A stretch of DNA of 64,000 bases, from contig ONAL01000002.1 of the NCBI GenBank assembly GCA_900315785.1, positions 60,139 to 124,138 of the forward strand. Direction: 5' to 3'. Made by a program: the position numbers and the translations under genes. This document shows, piece after piece, positions 41,404 through 49,585 of this stretch. Position 1 is the first letter of the stretch; every line of letters begins with the position of its first letter. This stretch comes from an uncultured Eubacteriales bacterium. Its GTDB lineage: Bacteria; Bacillota; Clostridia; Oscillospirales; Acutalibacteraceae. A model generated the notes under the pieces. It searched no databases, had not been told where the DNA came from, and saw only the letters and a list, made by a program, of their open reading frames with translations.

Positions 41404-41554
41404 ACACAAAACCCCCATAATAAATTATAATCATACATATTGATTATACTTAATCACAGAGTAAACTTCAACGGTCAATTCTGATTTTTCGGAAAATTTG
41501 TTGATTTTTACAGTTTTTATTTTTGTTTATCGATTAATTTGTGGATAAATAAAG

Positions 41555-41580
41555 GAGGGGCTAAATCACCTTAGCCCCTC
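41555..41580 (-). terminator. Terminator after the alpha-amylase
   Basis: Perfect 10-bp stem GAGGGGCTAA/TTAGCCCCTC with a 6-base loop, followed on the minus strand by CTTTATTTA. It lies 13 bases after the stop. Confidence 0.82.
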
Positions 41581-41593
41581 GAATATTTAACCT

Positions 41594-43627
41594 TCAATCG
41601 ACACTGTACTTGCCTCCGCTTTCGAGGTCAAGTCCCTGTTCGTTCTGTCCTGGATACTGCTCTGTTCCGTCATTGAAAATGACGTAGCCCATATCCCAGT
41701 CATTCTGTAATTCATATGTATATGTGTTGCCGTCCTTTTTGGTCATAGCGTTGCCCGGCCAGGCGGCTTCCTGATTGTCGCCGTAGTAAATGTACGCGTT
41801 AATGCTGTTGCCCCAGCTGTCGGGCTTTGTAAAGGTGATTGTGTCACCCTTCTTGGCGCCCTTGCCCTCAAACATCGCCTTCTTATTTGTAATGATATAC
41901 TTGACGTAGCTGTGAACGCCCTTGTCGTTCTCGCCGAAGAGCTCGACTGTCGCCGTGCCCTTGCTCATTTCGTCAGCCTTAACGGTAACGGAGTCGCCGT
42001 TCTTGAACTCCTTCTCTTCCCCGTCGTTTACCTTATATGTCGACTTGACGCTGTTCTCGCTTACGAGCTTCGCGGAAAAGTCGCCGTCTGTAACAAACTG
42101 TGCTCCGTCGTCAAACTTAACGGTTGCGGGAGCATAGTTGTCGGCGTAGTTGTCGTTATAGAGAACTACAACGCTCTCGGCGGGAATGGGCTTGTCGCAA
42201 ATAAGCTTGCCGCCCTTTACGGTGTACTCGGTCTTGTTGTCCACTCTGTTAACATATGTGCCGTCGGGAAGGTCAGTCTTGAACTTGCCCTTGAGGTCAA
42301 ACGCTGTGTTAATGATAACCGCGCCCTTTTTGCCGCGGCAAATCTCAAGAGCTGTGCCGTTCTCGTCGAGGTCGATAAAGTCGTTCTCCTCGCCTACCAT
42401 AGCGTTTCTGAAGAAGTTGACGGCTCTTACAACGTCGTTTTTATAGAAAAGGTCGCCGTTCGTACCGATGCGGTTCTCTGTTCCCCACTGGTTTTCAACT
42501 GAGTTGCCCATCGGACGGTCGAAGAAAAGCGGTGTGCCGCCGTCTCTTGCCGCGATAATCGCATAGCCGAGGAGCACCTGATTGTCGTCCATCTGACTCC
42601 AGTTGCCGTCGTTGATGTAGTTATCGTGAGACTCAACCCACGTTACGCAGTTGGAGCTTGAACCGACGCGCAAATCGGAAATCTTCGCGGAAGAAATGCT
42701 TGTCGAGGTGATTCCCTGACGGATATATCCGCCGTAGGAGCTTGCCGTACAAGCGCCGATTGTGTCGATATAATCGGAAATGCGGTCATTTGAGCCCTGA
42801 AGAACCTCGCCGTAGTTGAAGATTCTGTCGGCGTCGGTGATTTCGGAGGTTACACGGGTCCAGAAGTTGTTCTTTCTGCCGTTCTCCTTGGGGTCATCGG
42901 GAAGTCCGATGTGCTTTGCCGCGTCATAACGGAAGCCGTCGGCTCCGCACTCAATACAATCGTTGAGGTACTTGATAAAGTAATCCTGGAAATCCTTGTT
43001 CTCGGTATTGATATCGGGAAGTCCGCCCATTTTGTAGGTGGTACACTGCAGACGGTTGCCCCAATCCATAATATCCTTGCTGTTGCCGTCGTGATAGAGC
43101 TTATCAAGACCGCCGACAGCGTCGATTAAGTTCTTGTTAATCTTGTCGGTTGTCGGTGTTGTGTGGTTGGGAACCACGTCAACGATAACCTTGATACCGA
43201 GCTCGTCAGCCTTTTTGCACATCGACTTGAACTCGTCGCGTGTTCCGAGCTGATAGTTTCCTATAGTATAGTCAGTCGGCTGGAAATGATAGTACCACTT
43301 GCCGTCGCCGTAGAGCTGCATTCCGCCGTTCTCGCCCTCGAGGCACTCGTTAATCGGAGAAGTCTGGATTGAGCTGAAGCCCTGAGCGGCGATATCCTCG
43401 AGCGAGTTTTCAATTGTCTTGAAATCCCAGCAGAAGCAGTGGAGAATAGCTCCGTCCTTTACCTTTGTTGTGAGGTTGTTGGAGGTGCGGGTTTTAGAGT
43501 CGTCAATTACTACCTTTGAGGATTTTGACGATGATTTTGAATTTTTATTATCTCCGCAGGACGAAAGTCCCACAGCTGTCACAAGAATCAGCGCGGAAAC
43601 AAGTATTGATGTAATTCTTTTGAGCAT
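41594..43627 (-). CDS. Secreted alpha-amylase lipoprotein, GH13 with C-terminal starch-binding module
   Basis: Surface-anchored enzyme of 677 residues. A lipoprotein signal peptide ends in AVGLSSCGDNK, then a Ser/Lys linker. The GH13 barrel shows all four conserved regions: VVPNHT, GFRYDAAKHI (nucleophile Asp), NYGEVLQ (acid Glu) and ESHDNY. A C-terminal beta-sandwich (ITFTKPDSWGNSINAYIYY, EAAWPGNAMT, YVIFNDG) resembles CBM26. No dockerin is visible. ATG 43625-43627 follows GGAGG. It diverges from the cohesin-like gene and likely degrades extracellular starch, its oligosaccharides then fed to the pullulanase and glycolysis. Confidence 0.92.
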   Translation of the reverse strand: MLKRITSILVSALILVTAVGLSSCGDNKNSKSSSKSSKVVIDDSKTRTSNNLTTKVKDGAILHCFCWDFKTIENSLEDIAAQGFSSIQTSPINECLEGENGGMQLYGDGKWYYHFQPTDYTIGNYQLGTRDEFKSMCKKADELGIKVIVDVVPNHTTPTTDKINKNLIDAVGGLDKLYHDGNSKDIMDWGNRLQCTTYKMGGLPDINTENKDFQDYFIKYLNDCIECGADGFRYDAAKHIGLPDDPKENGRKNNFWTRVTSEITDADRIFNYGEVLQGSNDRISDYIDTIGACTASSYGGYIRQGITSTSISSAKISDLRVGSSSNCVTWVESHDNYINDGNWSQMDDNQVLLGYAIIAARDGGTPLFFDRPMGNSVENQWGTENRIGTNGDLFYKNDVVRAVNFFRNAMVGEENDFIDLDENGTALEICRGKKGAVIINTAFDLKGKFKTDLPDGTYVNRVDNKTEYTVKGGKLICDKPIPAESVVVLYNDNYADNYAPATVKFDDGAQFVTDGDFSAKLVSENSVKSTYKVNDGEEKEFKNGDSVTVKADEMSKGTATVELFGENDKGVHSYVKYIITNKKAMFEGKGAKKGDTITFTKPDSWGNSINAYIYYGDNQEAAWPGNAMTKKDGNTYTYELQNDWDMGYVIFNDGTEQYPGQNEQGLDLESGGKYSVD

Positions 43628-43664
43628 AAATCTGCCTCCTAAAGCTTGCTGGGAATATAATAAC

Positions 43665-43693
43665 ATATTAATGTAATAAATGCCTATATTCAA
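43665..43693 (-). promoter_or_regulatory. Promoter of the alpha-amylase gene
   Basis: TTGAAT (43688-43693), 17-base spacer, TAATAT (43665-43670). It shares a 165-base intergenic region with the divergent cohesin-like gene. Confidence 0.5.
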
Positions 43694-43734
43694 AAGCACC
43701 AAAATTTTACCTGAAAAATATACATATTTAACGA

Positions 43735-43763
43735 TAGACTTTACGCAAATAATATGTTACAAT
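43735..43763 (+). promoter_or_regulatory. Promoter of the cohesin-like surface protein gene
   Basis: TAGACT (43735-43740), 17-base spacer, TACAAT (43758-43763) with an extended TG one base before the -10. AAGGAGG follows at the start of the gene. Confidence 0.6.
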
Positions 43764-43792
43764 TAAATAGATTAAAAGGAGGTTTTTCAAAA

Positions 43793-44815
43793 ATGAAAAA
43801 ATCGATAGCAATTTTATTATCAGTGATTATGCTCTTAAGCTGTGTTTCCGTTATCTCGGCAAGCGCCGCTGACACCACGGCAACAGTAAACGTTGCAGGT
43901 TCAGACGCAAGCTTCGCAAAGGGCGACACACTGGTATATTCAGTGAAGCTTAAAACAGCTAATCCCATTGTAAACGGTCAGTTCTACCTTGACTATCCCG
44001 CGAATGTTCTCTCTATTCAGGAGGTTAACTTCCCCGTTGTCGGCAGCACTATGGTTTACAATTACACCGAAAACAGCGATAATCTTCTGAGCTTCAACTT
44101 CTCAAAGACATCGAGCCTTGACTTTACAGGCGGCGCAGTTCTTGCAAACGTATACTTCAAGGTTACAAACACAGGCGCAGGCGCAGTTCCCTTCAAGCTC
44201 AACATCGAGGCTATGAGCTCTCTCGGCTCCGACCTTATCCTCAAGGACGAAATCGAAGGCTCAACAGTTGAGGAGTCCATCAGAAAGCTCAACACAAAGG
44301 TTACAGTTAAGGCTGCTAGCACCAAGATTAAGCTCGGCGCAACAACAACGGTTAAGGCTACCGTTACTGACCAGCTCGGCAAGACAACATTCAAGAGCTC
44401 CGACTCTAAGATTGCGTCGGTTTCAAGCACAGGTAAGGTAAAGGGTATCAAGGCAGGTTCTGTTAAGATTACAGCTACAAACAACGGCAAGTCCGCTTCT
44501 GTTACAATCAAGGTTGAGAAGAAGGCTCAGACAATGAAGGTTGCAACCAAGGCTGCTACAGCTAAGGTAAGCGCTCTCAAGAAAAAGGCTGCTACAGTTG
44601 CTCCTATCAAGGTTACAAAGAACCAGGGTAAGGTTACTTACAAGAAGGTTTCAGGTAAGGCTCAGCTCACAATTAACAAAACTACAGGTAAGGTTACAGT
44701 TAAGAAGGGCACCAAGAAGGGCAAGTACACAGCAAAGATTAAGGTTACCGCAGCAGGCAACGCTACATACGCAAGCGGCTCAAAGACAGTAACAATCACA
44801 GTTAACGTAAAATAA
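43793..44815 (+). CDS. Secreted cohesin-like and Big2-domain surface protein
   Basis: Protein of 340 residues with a signal peptide (cleavage near SASA/ADTTA). Residues ~30-165 look like a cohesin/CBM2-type beta-sandwich (GDTLVYSVKLKTANPIVNGQFYLDY, GGAVLANVYFKV). Residues ~170-245 are a Big_2 Ig-like domain (STKIKLGATTTVKATV, KIASVSSTGKVKGIKAGSVKITA). The final ~95 residues are a Lys/Ala/Thr-rich repeat common on Firmicute surface proteins (VTYKKVSGKAQLTINKTTGKVTVKKG). No sortase motif or membrane tail is present. Divergent from the amylase gene, which suggests a role in substrate or enzyme display, but that is inference. Confidence 0.8.
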   Translation: MKKSIAILLSVIMLLSCVSVISASAADTTATVNVAGSDASFAKGDTLVYSVKLKTANPIVNGQFYLDYPANVLSIQEVNFPVVGSTMVYNYTENSDNLLSFNFSKTSSLDFTGGAVLANVYFKVTNTGAGAVPFKLNIEAMSSLGSDLILKDEIEGSTVEESIRKLNTKVTVKAASTKIKLGATTTVKATVTDQLGKTTFKSSDSKIASVSSTGKVKGIKAGSVKITATNNGKSASVTIKVEKKAQTMKVATKAATAKVSALKKKAATVAPIKVTKNQGKVTYKKVSGKAQLTINKTTGKVTVKKGTKKGKYTAKIKVTAAGNATYASGSKTVTITVNVK

Positions 44816-44828
44816 TAATCATATCATA

Positions 44829-44858
44829 AAAAACGGCTGTCTCAGGACAGCCGTTTTT
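44829..44858 (+). terminator. Terminator after the cohesin-like gene
   Basis: Perfect 13-bp stem AAAAACGGCTGTC/GACAGCCGTTTTT with a TCAG loop, followed by TTGTTTCC on the plus strand; T-rich on both sides, so it may also back up the rpsR terminator. Confidence 0.88.
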
Positions 44859-44893
44859 GTTTCCCCTATTCCCTTTTTATGAGCATAAAAAAA

Positions 44894-44916
44894 AGAGCCG
44901 ACCAAAAGTCGGCTCT
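44894..44916 (-). terminator. Terminator of the rpsF-ssb-rpsR operon
   Basis: Nine-bp perfect stem AGAGCCGAC/GTCGGCTCT with a 5-base loop, followed on the minus strand by TTTTTTTATG, 10 bases after the rpsR stop. Confidence 0.9.
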
Positions 44917-44925
44917 GATTTATTA

Positions 44926-45162
44926 TCAGTCTGTTGTATAAGGAAGAAGCGCAACCTGACGAGCTTTCTTGATAGCTGTTGTCAAAGCTCTCTGATGTCT
45001 TGCGCATGTACCTGTTACACGGCGGGGTAAAATCTTACCGCGCTCGCTCATATAACGGCGTAAACGGGCAATATCCTTATAATCGATTGTCTCAACCTTG
45101 TCTACACAGAAGGCGCAGACTTTTCTGCGACCCTTACGGCCGCGAATCGGACGATCTGCCAT
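44926..45162 (-). CDS. rpsR: 30S ribosomal protein S18
   Basis: Ribosomal protein of 78 residues that binds S6 on the platform of the small subunit. The family pattern [31 protein letters not shown] is clear, and Cys residues in CAFC and GTCARHQR identify the zinc-binding C+ form of S18. ATG 45160-45162 follows GGAGAAATAATC. It is the last gene of rpsF-ssb-rpsR, before a strong terminator. Confidence 0.97.
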   Translation of the reverse strand: MADRPIRGRKGRRKVCAFCVDKVETIDYKDIARLRRYMSERGKILPRRVTGTCARHQRALTTAIKKARQVALLPYTTD

Positions 45163-45223
45163 GATTATTTCTCCTTTCAAAAATTAGAAGCTTTCTATAT
45201 CTCCCAAAGGGATTAAGAATCAA

Positions 45224-45706
45224 TTAAAACGGTAAGTCATCGTCAAACGGCATCTCCTGGAAATCGGAGTTTGAACCGCTCTGATAACTCGGCGCGGGCT
45301 GAGTCTGCTGAGGAGCCGCGGGCTGCTGGGGAGCGTAGCTCTGACCATATGACTGGTTATAGCTGTTGTTATATCCCGAGTTGTCGCGTTTCTCACCTGT
45401 GAAGCTGATGTTATCAGCCACAACCTCAACCACATAACGATTTGAGCCGTCCTTAGCCTGATAAGTGCGTGTCTGGAGCTGTCCCTCAACCGCGATGAGC
45501 GAACCCTTGCCGAAGTAACGGCATACGAACTCTGCCTGCTGACGCCAGCATACGATGTCGATGAAGTCAGCCTTGCGCTCCTCACCCTGCTTTACGTAGC
45601 TGCGGTCAACCGCGATACGGAAGCTTGTCACGCTGATGCCCGAGCCTGTAGTTTTGAGCTCAGGATCCGCTACCAAACGACCCATTAAAATTACTCTGTT
45701 CAACAT
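45224..45706 (-). CDS. ssb: Single-stranded DNA-binding protein
   Basis: Protein of 160 residues. The OB fold occupies ~1-105 (LNRVILMGRLVADPELKTT, FIDIVCWRQQAEFVCRYFGKGSLIAVEGQLQTRTY); a disordered Gln/Pro/Tyr-rich linker follows (SYGQSYAPQQPAAPQQTQP) and the tip DDDLPF is the conserved acidic end that binds repair proteins. ATG follows AAAGGATG. Between rpsF and rpsR, the usual Firmicute order. Confidence 0.97.
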   Translation of the reverse strand: MLNRVILMGRLVADPELKTTGSGISVTSFRIAVDRSYVKQGEERKADFIDIVCWRQQAEFVCRYFGKGSLIAVEGQLQTRTYQAKDGSNRYVVEVVADNISFTGEKRDNSGYNNSYNQSYGQSYAPQQPAAPQQTQPAPSYQSGSNSDFQEMPFDDDLPF

Positions 45707-45749
45707 AAGTCTTCATCCTTTCATTCGCTTTTAAAAAGCGTACCAAAAA

Positions 45750-46043
45750 TTATTCGCCCTTCTTAATAATCATAGAACGGATAACGCCGTCTGTGATTTT
45801 GAATACACGGTCAAGCTCAGCCGGGAAAGCTGCTTCAGACTCAAAGTTCATAAGAACATAGTAGCCTTCGCTCTCCTTGTTGATAAGATAAGCGAGTCTT
45901 CTCTTACCCCACTCATCAACATTCTGCAGAGTTGCGTGCTTTTCGATTAAAGCCTTGAACTTCTCGATGATAGCCTGAATGCCCTCTTCGCCCTGCTTTA
46001 ACGAAATAATCATTACTGTCTCGTAATTTGCCTTTACTGCCAA
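45750..46043 (-). CDS. rpsF: 30S ribosomal protein S6
   Basis: Ribosomal protein of 97 residues that pairs with S18. The sequence has YETVMIISLKQGEEGIQAIIEKFKALI, the GKRRLAYLINKESEGYYVLMNFES core and the C-terminal FKITDGVIRSMIIKK. A TTG start at 46041-46043 is used, with GGAGG eight bases upstream. It follows a strong promoter at 46125-46152 and a structured ~75-base leader that could carry the S6-S18 autoregulatory binding site. Confidence 0.96.
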   Translation of the reverse strand: MAVKANYETVMIISLKQGEEGIQAIIEKFKALIEKHATLQNVDEWGKRRLAYLINKESEGYYVLMNFESEAAFPAELDRVFKITDGVIRSMIIKKGE

Positions 46044-46118
46044 TGTCTACACCTCCTTCTGGACTTAATGGCGGCATAAATGCCGCAAGGATATATTTGT
46101 TATGCCGTAAGGCTTAAC
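46044..46118 (-). promoter_or_regulatory. rpsF leader with two hairpins, possible S6-S18 binding site
   Basis: The predicted transcript begins near 46118 with hairpin GTTAAGCC-TTAC-GGCATAAC (46099-46118, one A-A mismatch), followed by a perfect hairpin at 46071-46086 (GCGGCA/TGCCGC). Many bacteria autoregulate rpsF-rpsR through a leader motif bound by S6-S18. The match to that motif is not demonstrated here; only the position and structure are. Confidence 0.4.
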
Positions 46119-46124
46119 ATTACT

Positions 46125-46152
46125 ATTTTAGCACAAATATATTATTTGTCAA
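46125..46152 (-). promoter_or_regulatory. Strong promoter of rpsF-ssb-rpsR
   Basis: TTGACA (46147-46152), 16-base spacer, TAAAAT (46125-46130) preceded by an extended TGC. It overlaps the last codons of the upstream pullulanase gene. Confidence 0.75.
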
Positions 46153-48118
46153 GCTTTTGCTTCTCGGATTTTGCCTCACGTTCCGCCAAAACTCTGTCGT
46201 AGCTCTTATCGTCTACAAGAATCAGCGCGGTCATCGGAGGAATTTTGATATCATTTCCATCGATTCTCTTAATTTCCTCAAAGCCCGCGTGGTCGTAGTT
46301 TGCGACAACAACCCATGAATGCGGCAGAGTTGTGTGAGACTTGAGCGTGATTGTAGCAGGCTCGTCGCCGTTGTTGAAGAGAATCGCGAGCATATCCCAC
46401 TCGCCGTGAGTGATATTCGGAACGGTATACGCGATAGCGCGTCCGTTCGTTTCGAAATAAGTGTTGCTTACCGTAATTGTAGAAGGCTCTCTAAGCGGAG
46501 AGAAGTTCTTACGGATTTCGATAAGACCCTTATAGTAATTTACAAGATTTCTGTAGGTTCTTGTTCTTGTCCAGTCAATGGCGTTAATTGAAAGCGGCGT
46601 TTTGTAGCTGTTGTGGTCGCCGTGCTTTGAACGCGCCATCTCCTCGCCCGCGAGGAAGAACGGAATACCCTGAGAAGTGAACACAAGCGCCGCGGAGAGC
46701 TTGTTCATCGCGATAACGCTCTCGTCTGTCGTATCGTAGTCACAGCGTCCGCTGGATTTGAGGAGCTTATCCCAGAGCGTAAGGTTATCATGAGCCGAAT
46801 CATAGGTAACGCACTGAGTAGGACGCTTTGCCCATTTGAGGAAGGTTGTGGAGGAGCAAGCGAGGATACCCGAGATTACGTAGTAAATGTTATGATTGTT
46901 GCCCTGAGTATAACCGATTGAAGCGTCGTCGTTATTGCCCTTGAGCGCGTTTCTGAACGAATCGTTGAACATAGCGATTCTGGAGCTGAGCTTGTGAGCG
47001 TTCTCCTTGACGCACGCGTCGTCAAAGGAAATACCGTTTTCGCCGAGGTCGGCTGTCCAAGGCTCGCCGTAGATGAGAATTCTGTGGTCAATTTCATCAA
47101 GAGCGAGTCGAACCATATTCATTGTTGTGGTATCGATACAGCCCATAAGGTCAAAACGGAAACCGTCGATGTGATACTCGTTTGCCCAGTAGGTAACGGA
47201 ATCAACGATGTAGCTTCTCGCCATTTCCTTTTCACTTGCAAAAACGTTGCCGCAGCCCGAGGAATTGAGGAATCTGCCGTCATACTTGCGGTAGTAATAA
47301 TCGGGAACCGTGCGGTTAAAGCAAGAGTCAGTCGAGCTTGTGTGGTTATATACAACGTCCATAATTACGCCGATACCTGCGTTATGGAGAGCCTGTACCA
47401 TCTGCTTGAACTCTCTGATACGGACGTTACCGTCAAAGGGATTTGAGGAATAGGAGCCCTCGGGAACGTTATAGTTTGAAGGGTCATATCCCCAGTTGTA
47501 CTCACCCTTTTCGGGATGAGCCTCGTCTACGCTGTCAAAGTCGTAAACGGGATTTAAGTGGACGTGAGTGACGCCCAGTTCCTTGAGATAATCAAGGCAG
47601 GTCGGGAACTTGCCCGTGCCGTTTATGGTTGTGCCTGTCTCGGTGAAGGCGAGGTACTTGCCTCGATTCTCGGGAGAAACACCCGATGTAGGGCTTCCCG
47701 AGAAGTCGCCTACGTGAACCTCCCAGATTACCGCGTCGGTGGAGTTCTTGACCAGAATGTGCTTGTCAGCGCTCCAGCCCTCGGGGTCGGTATCCTTGAG
47801 GTCGCAGACCATGCTTCGGCGTCCGTTAACGCCTACAGCCTTGGAATATACGTCCTGAGTTTCACGGGTTACGCCGTCAACCGTTACAAGGTAAGTGTAG
47901 TAAAGATTCTTTAAATCACCGAAAACGATGATAGACCATACTCCCGTCGTACCGTCGAATTTCAAGCCGTAGCTTTCGAGTTTCTGAGCACCTGCCTCTT
48001 CATCAGAGCCAGTCTTGTAGAGCTGAACTCTGACGTCGGAAGCGTTGGGAGACCAGACCTTAAATAAAGTTCTGTCGCTGAAATAGGTGCAGCCGAGGTC
48101 GTTGTTGGTATAAGTCAT
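46142..48118 (-). CDS. pulA: Type I pullulanase, GH13
   Basis: Debranching enzyme of 658 residues hydrolysing alpha-1,6 bonds of pullulan, amylopectin or glycogen; no signal peptide, so intracellular. An N-terminal CBM48-like domain (FKVWSPNASDVRVQLYK) precedes the barrel. The pullulanase signature YNWGYDPSNYNVPEGSYS is present, with region I DVVYNHT, II GFRFDLMGC (nucleophile), III YGEPWTADL (acid) and IV AHDN. ATG 48116-48118 follows AGGAGTTGTTTTTA. It lies behind the GH25 gene in one probable transcript, and its end carries the rpsF promoter. Confidence 0.94.
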   Translation of the reverse strand: MTYTNNDLGCTYFSDRTLFKVWSPNASDVRVQLYKTGSDEEAGAQKLESYGLKFDGTTGVWSIIVFGDLKNLYYTYLVTVDGVTRETQDVYSKAVGVNGRRSMVCDLKDTDPEGWSADKHILVKNSTDAVIWEVHVGDFSGSPTSGVSPENRGKYLAFTETGTTINGTGKFPTCLDYLKELGVTHVHLNPVYDFDSVDEAHPEKGEYNWGYDPSNYNVPEGSYSSNPFDGNVRIREFKQMVQALHNAGIGVIMDVVYNHTSSTDSCFNRTVPDYYYRKYDGRFLNSSGCGNVFASEKEMARSYIVDSVTYWANEYHIDGFRFDLMGCIDTTTMNMVRLALDEIDHRILIYGEPWTADLGENGISFDDACVKENAHKLSSRIAMFNDSFRNALKGNNDDASIGYTQGNNHNIYYVISGILACSSTTFLKWAKRPTQCVTYDSAHDNLTLWDKLLKSSGRCDYDTTDESVIAMNKLSAALVFTSQGIPFFLAGEEMARSKHGDHNSYKTPLSINAIDWTRTRTYRNLVNYYKGLIEIRKNFSPLREPSTITVSNTYFETNGRAIAYTVPNITHGEWDMLAILFNNGDEPATITLKSHTTLPHSWVVVANYDHAGFEEIKRIDGNDIKIPPMTALILVDDKSYDRVLAEREAKSEKQKLDK

Positions 48119-48146
48119 TAAAAACAACTCCTGAAATAAAAACTTA

Positions 48147-48950
48147 TCAGTCTGTAGTATATTTTACGAGCTTTTGTCTGAACTCGTTAATTAACTTTGG
48201 ATAATCTACGTAGGCGACGTTGAGGTCCACGTCGGAATCAATTCCGTCAATCGAGCCCTGATTCGAATACTGCCACATCGAGAATTCACTCGAATATTTG
48301 TCGGATTCGCAGGTGTGGTCGTCGTAGCTTGCTATCCAGAAATCCCACTCGGAACCGAGGGAGATAGTCTCCAGATAGTTTTCGTAGATTGATGCCGAGG
48401 TATAAACGCCCGGGTAATAGCCTTTCTTCTTAACAGCAGAGCAGAAGGCGTTAACCATAGCCGTGTTCTCGTCAATCATATCGGCGGACATCGCTGCCTC
48501 TTCCTCAAAGTCAAGGAAAACGGGGTAAGTGAAGGTCTTGCCGTTTATTATGCTCAAAAGCTCCTCAGCGTCCTTCTGCACTCCCTCAACCGAGGTCGAG
48601 TAGGTGTAGTAGTAGCAGCCGACATCAAGTCCGACCGCCGTCGCCTTTTCATAGTATTCCTCAAATCTGTCGTCGGAACCGAAGCCCGTTATGCCTGCTC
48701 TGAGAATAACGAAGCTGATTCCGCTGTCCTTGACCTTCTGGAAATCAACATCCCCCTGATAAAAGGATATGTCGATACCGTGAGTAACTATTCTGCCCTC
48801 AGGCTTGGAGCATGTAGATATATCCTTGATAATATCCTCGCTCGATTTCTTGGGCTCAGTAACCGCCGCGGTTGTGAATATAAAGGTAAGAACAAGGATA
48901 ATGACCGTCAGGAATACAGGTCTTTTGTGCTTGAGAAAAAAGTTTTTCAT
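48147..48950 (-). CDS. GH25 lysozyme-like membrane-anchored protein
   Basis: Protein of 267 residues. An N-terminal membrane segment (~11-30, VFLTVIILVLTFIFTTAAV) is a signal anchor or signal peptide, and the rest is a GH25 (Chalaropsis-type lysozyme) domain: HGIDISFYQGDVDFQKVKDSGISFVILRAG, YPVFLDFEEEAA (catalytic acids) and WIASYDD near the end. GH25 enzymes cleave the MurNAc-GlcNAc bond of peptidoglycan. GAGGATTTGCT precedes the ATG and a good promoter is at 48972-49000. Cotranscribed with pullulanase is possible but functionally unrelated. Confidence 0.9.
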   Translation of the reverse strand: MKNFFLKHKRPVFLTVIILVLTFIFTTAAVTEPKKSSEDIIKDISTCSKPEGRIVTHGIDISFYQGDVDFQKVKDSGISFVILRAGITGFGSDDRFEEYYEKATAVGLDVGCYYYTYSTSVEGVQKDAEELLSIINGKTFTYPVFLDFEEEAAMSADMIDENTAMVNAFCSAVKKKGYYPGVYTSASIYENYLETISLGSEWDFWIASYDDHTCESDKYSSEFSMWQYSNQGSIDGIDSDVDLNVAYVDYPKLINEFRQKLVKYTTD

Positions 48951-48971
48951 AGCAAATCCTCACTCCCTGTA

Positions 48972-49000
48972 ATTGTACTATTAATCGACGGATTTTTCAA
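48972..49000 (-). promoter_or_regulatory. Promoter of the GH25-pulA unit
   Basis: TTGAAA (48995-49000), 17-base spacer, TACAAT (48972-48977). The transcript would start ~15 bases before the ribosome site. The rest of the gap (49001-49157) is AT-rich with no gene or clear structure. Confidence 0.55.
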
Positions 49001-49157
49001 GGTAAGTAACCAATTTGTTAAGTTTTGCATAAAAATACGGGTGTGAACCTCAGAATTATATTTACAATTAAAAAACCCAGTATTTATGGTACTTTCACGA
49101 TTATTCTTTTGCACAGTTTTTTCTTATAAACAATTATAAATGTGACAAATATAGCAA

Positions 49158-49179
49158 CAGGAAGCCATAAGGCTCCCTG
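49158..49179 (-). terminator. Probable terminator after mrnC
   Basis: Nine-pair stem CAGGGAGCC/GGCTTCCTG (one G-T pair), TTAT loop, followed on the minus strand by TTGCTATATTTG; the T tract is weak. It is 11 bases after the stop. Confidence 0.6.
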
Positions 49180-49190
49180 TCTGCAGATTA

Positions 49191-49583
49191 TTATGAGATT
49201 ATGATGGTGAACAAATTATTGATTCTGTCTATATCTCCCTTGAGATACAGAAATCCAAACAGAGCCTCAAGCCCCGTAGCGCTGTGATAATCGGCTACAG
49301 AGGAGTTCTTCGGCGTATTTTTTGTAAAAGCGTTTCTGCCGCGCCTGTAAATGTCGATTTCTTCCTCGGTAAGGCTGGGTGTGAGCTTTTTGACCGCCTC
49401 AGCCTGAGCCTCGCAGTTGACGAGCTTCACCTTTTGCCTGTTCAGCTCCCCCACGGGTCGCTGAGCCGTGCTCGCGAGATATCCTCTTACGAGCAAATCA
49501 TAGACAGTATCGCCGACAAAAGCCAGCGTCTGCGGCGAAAGCTGCTTGGGGTTTTCGACCTTTTTGTTTAATAAGCTCTCCAT
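49191..49583 (-). CDS. mrnC: Mini-ribonuclease III
   Basis: Dimeric double-strand RNase of 130 residues, lacking the dsRNA-binding domain, that in Bacillus matures 23S rRNA ends. The catalytic Asp is in LAFVGDTVYDLLVRGYL near 25 and the Glu in TGLEALFGFLYL near 107; the middle helix set includes RRGRNAFTKNTPKNSSVADYHSATG. GGAGTAATT precedes the ATG, and the gene starts 2 bases after the obg stop. In many Firmicutes mrnC lies near cysS and rlmB; here it follows obg. Confidence 0.93.
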   Translation of the reverse strand: MESLLNKKVENPKQLSPQTLAFVGDTVYDLLVRGYLASTAQRPVGELNRQKVKLVNCEAQAEAVKKLTPSLTEEEIDIYRRGRNAFTKNTPKNSSVADYHSATGLEALFGFLYLKGDIDRINNLFTIIIS

Positions 49584-49585
49584 AA

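Noticed and set aside
41594-43627. Dockerin on the amylase
   Set aside because: No duplicated calcium-binding DxNxD pattern is present; the C-terminus is a beta-sandwich module that ends at the stop codon.
44598-44792. Arg/Gln-rich frame inside the cohesin-like gene
   Set aside because: A shifted frame of the Lys-rich repeat region; no ribosome site.
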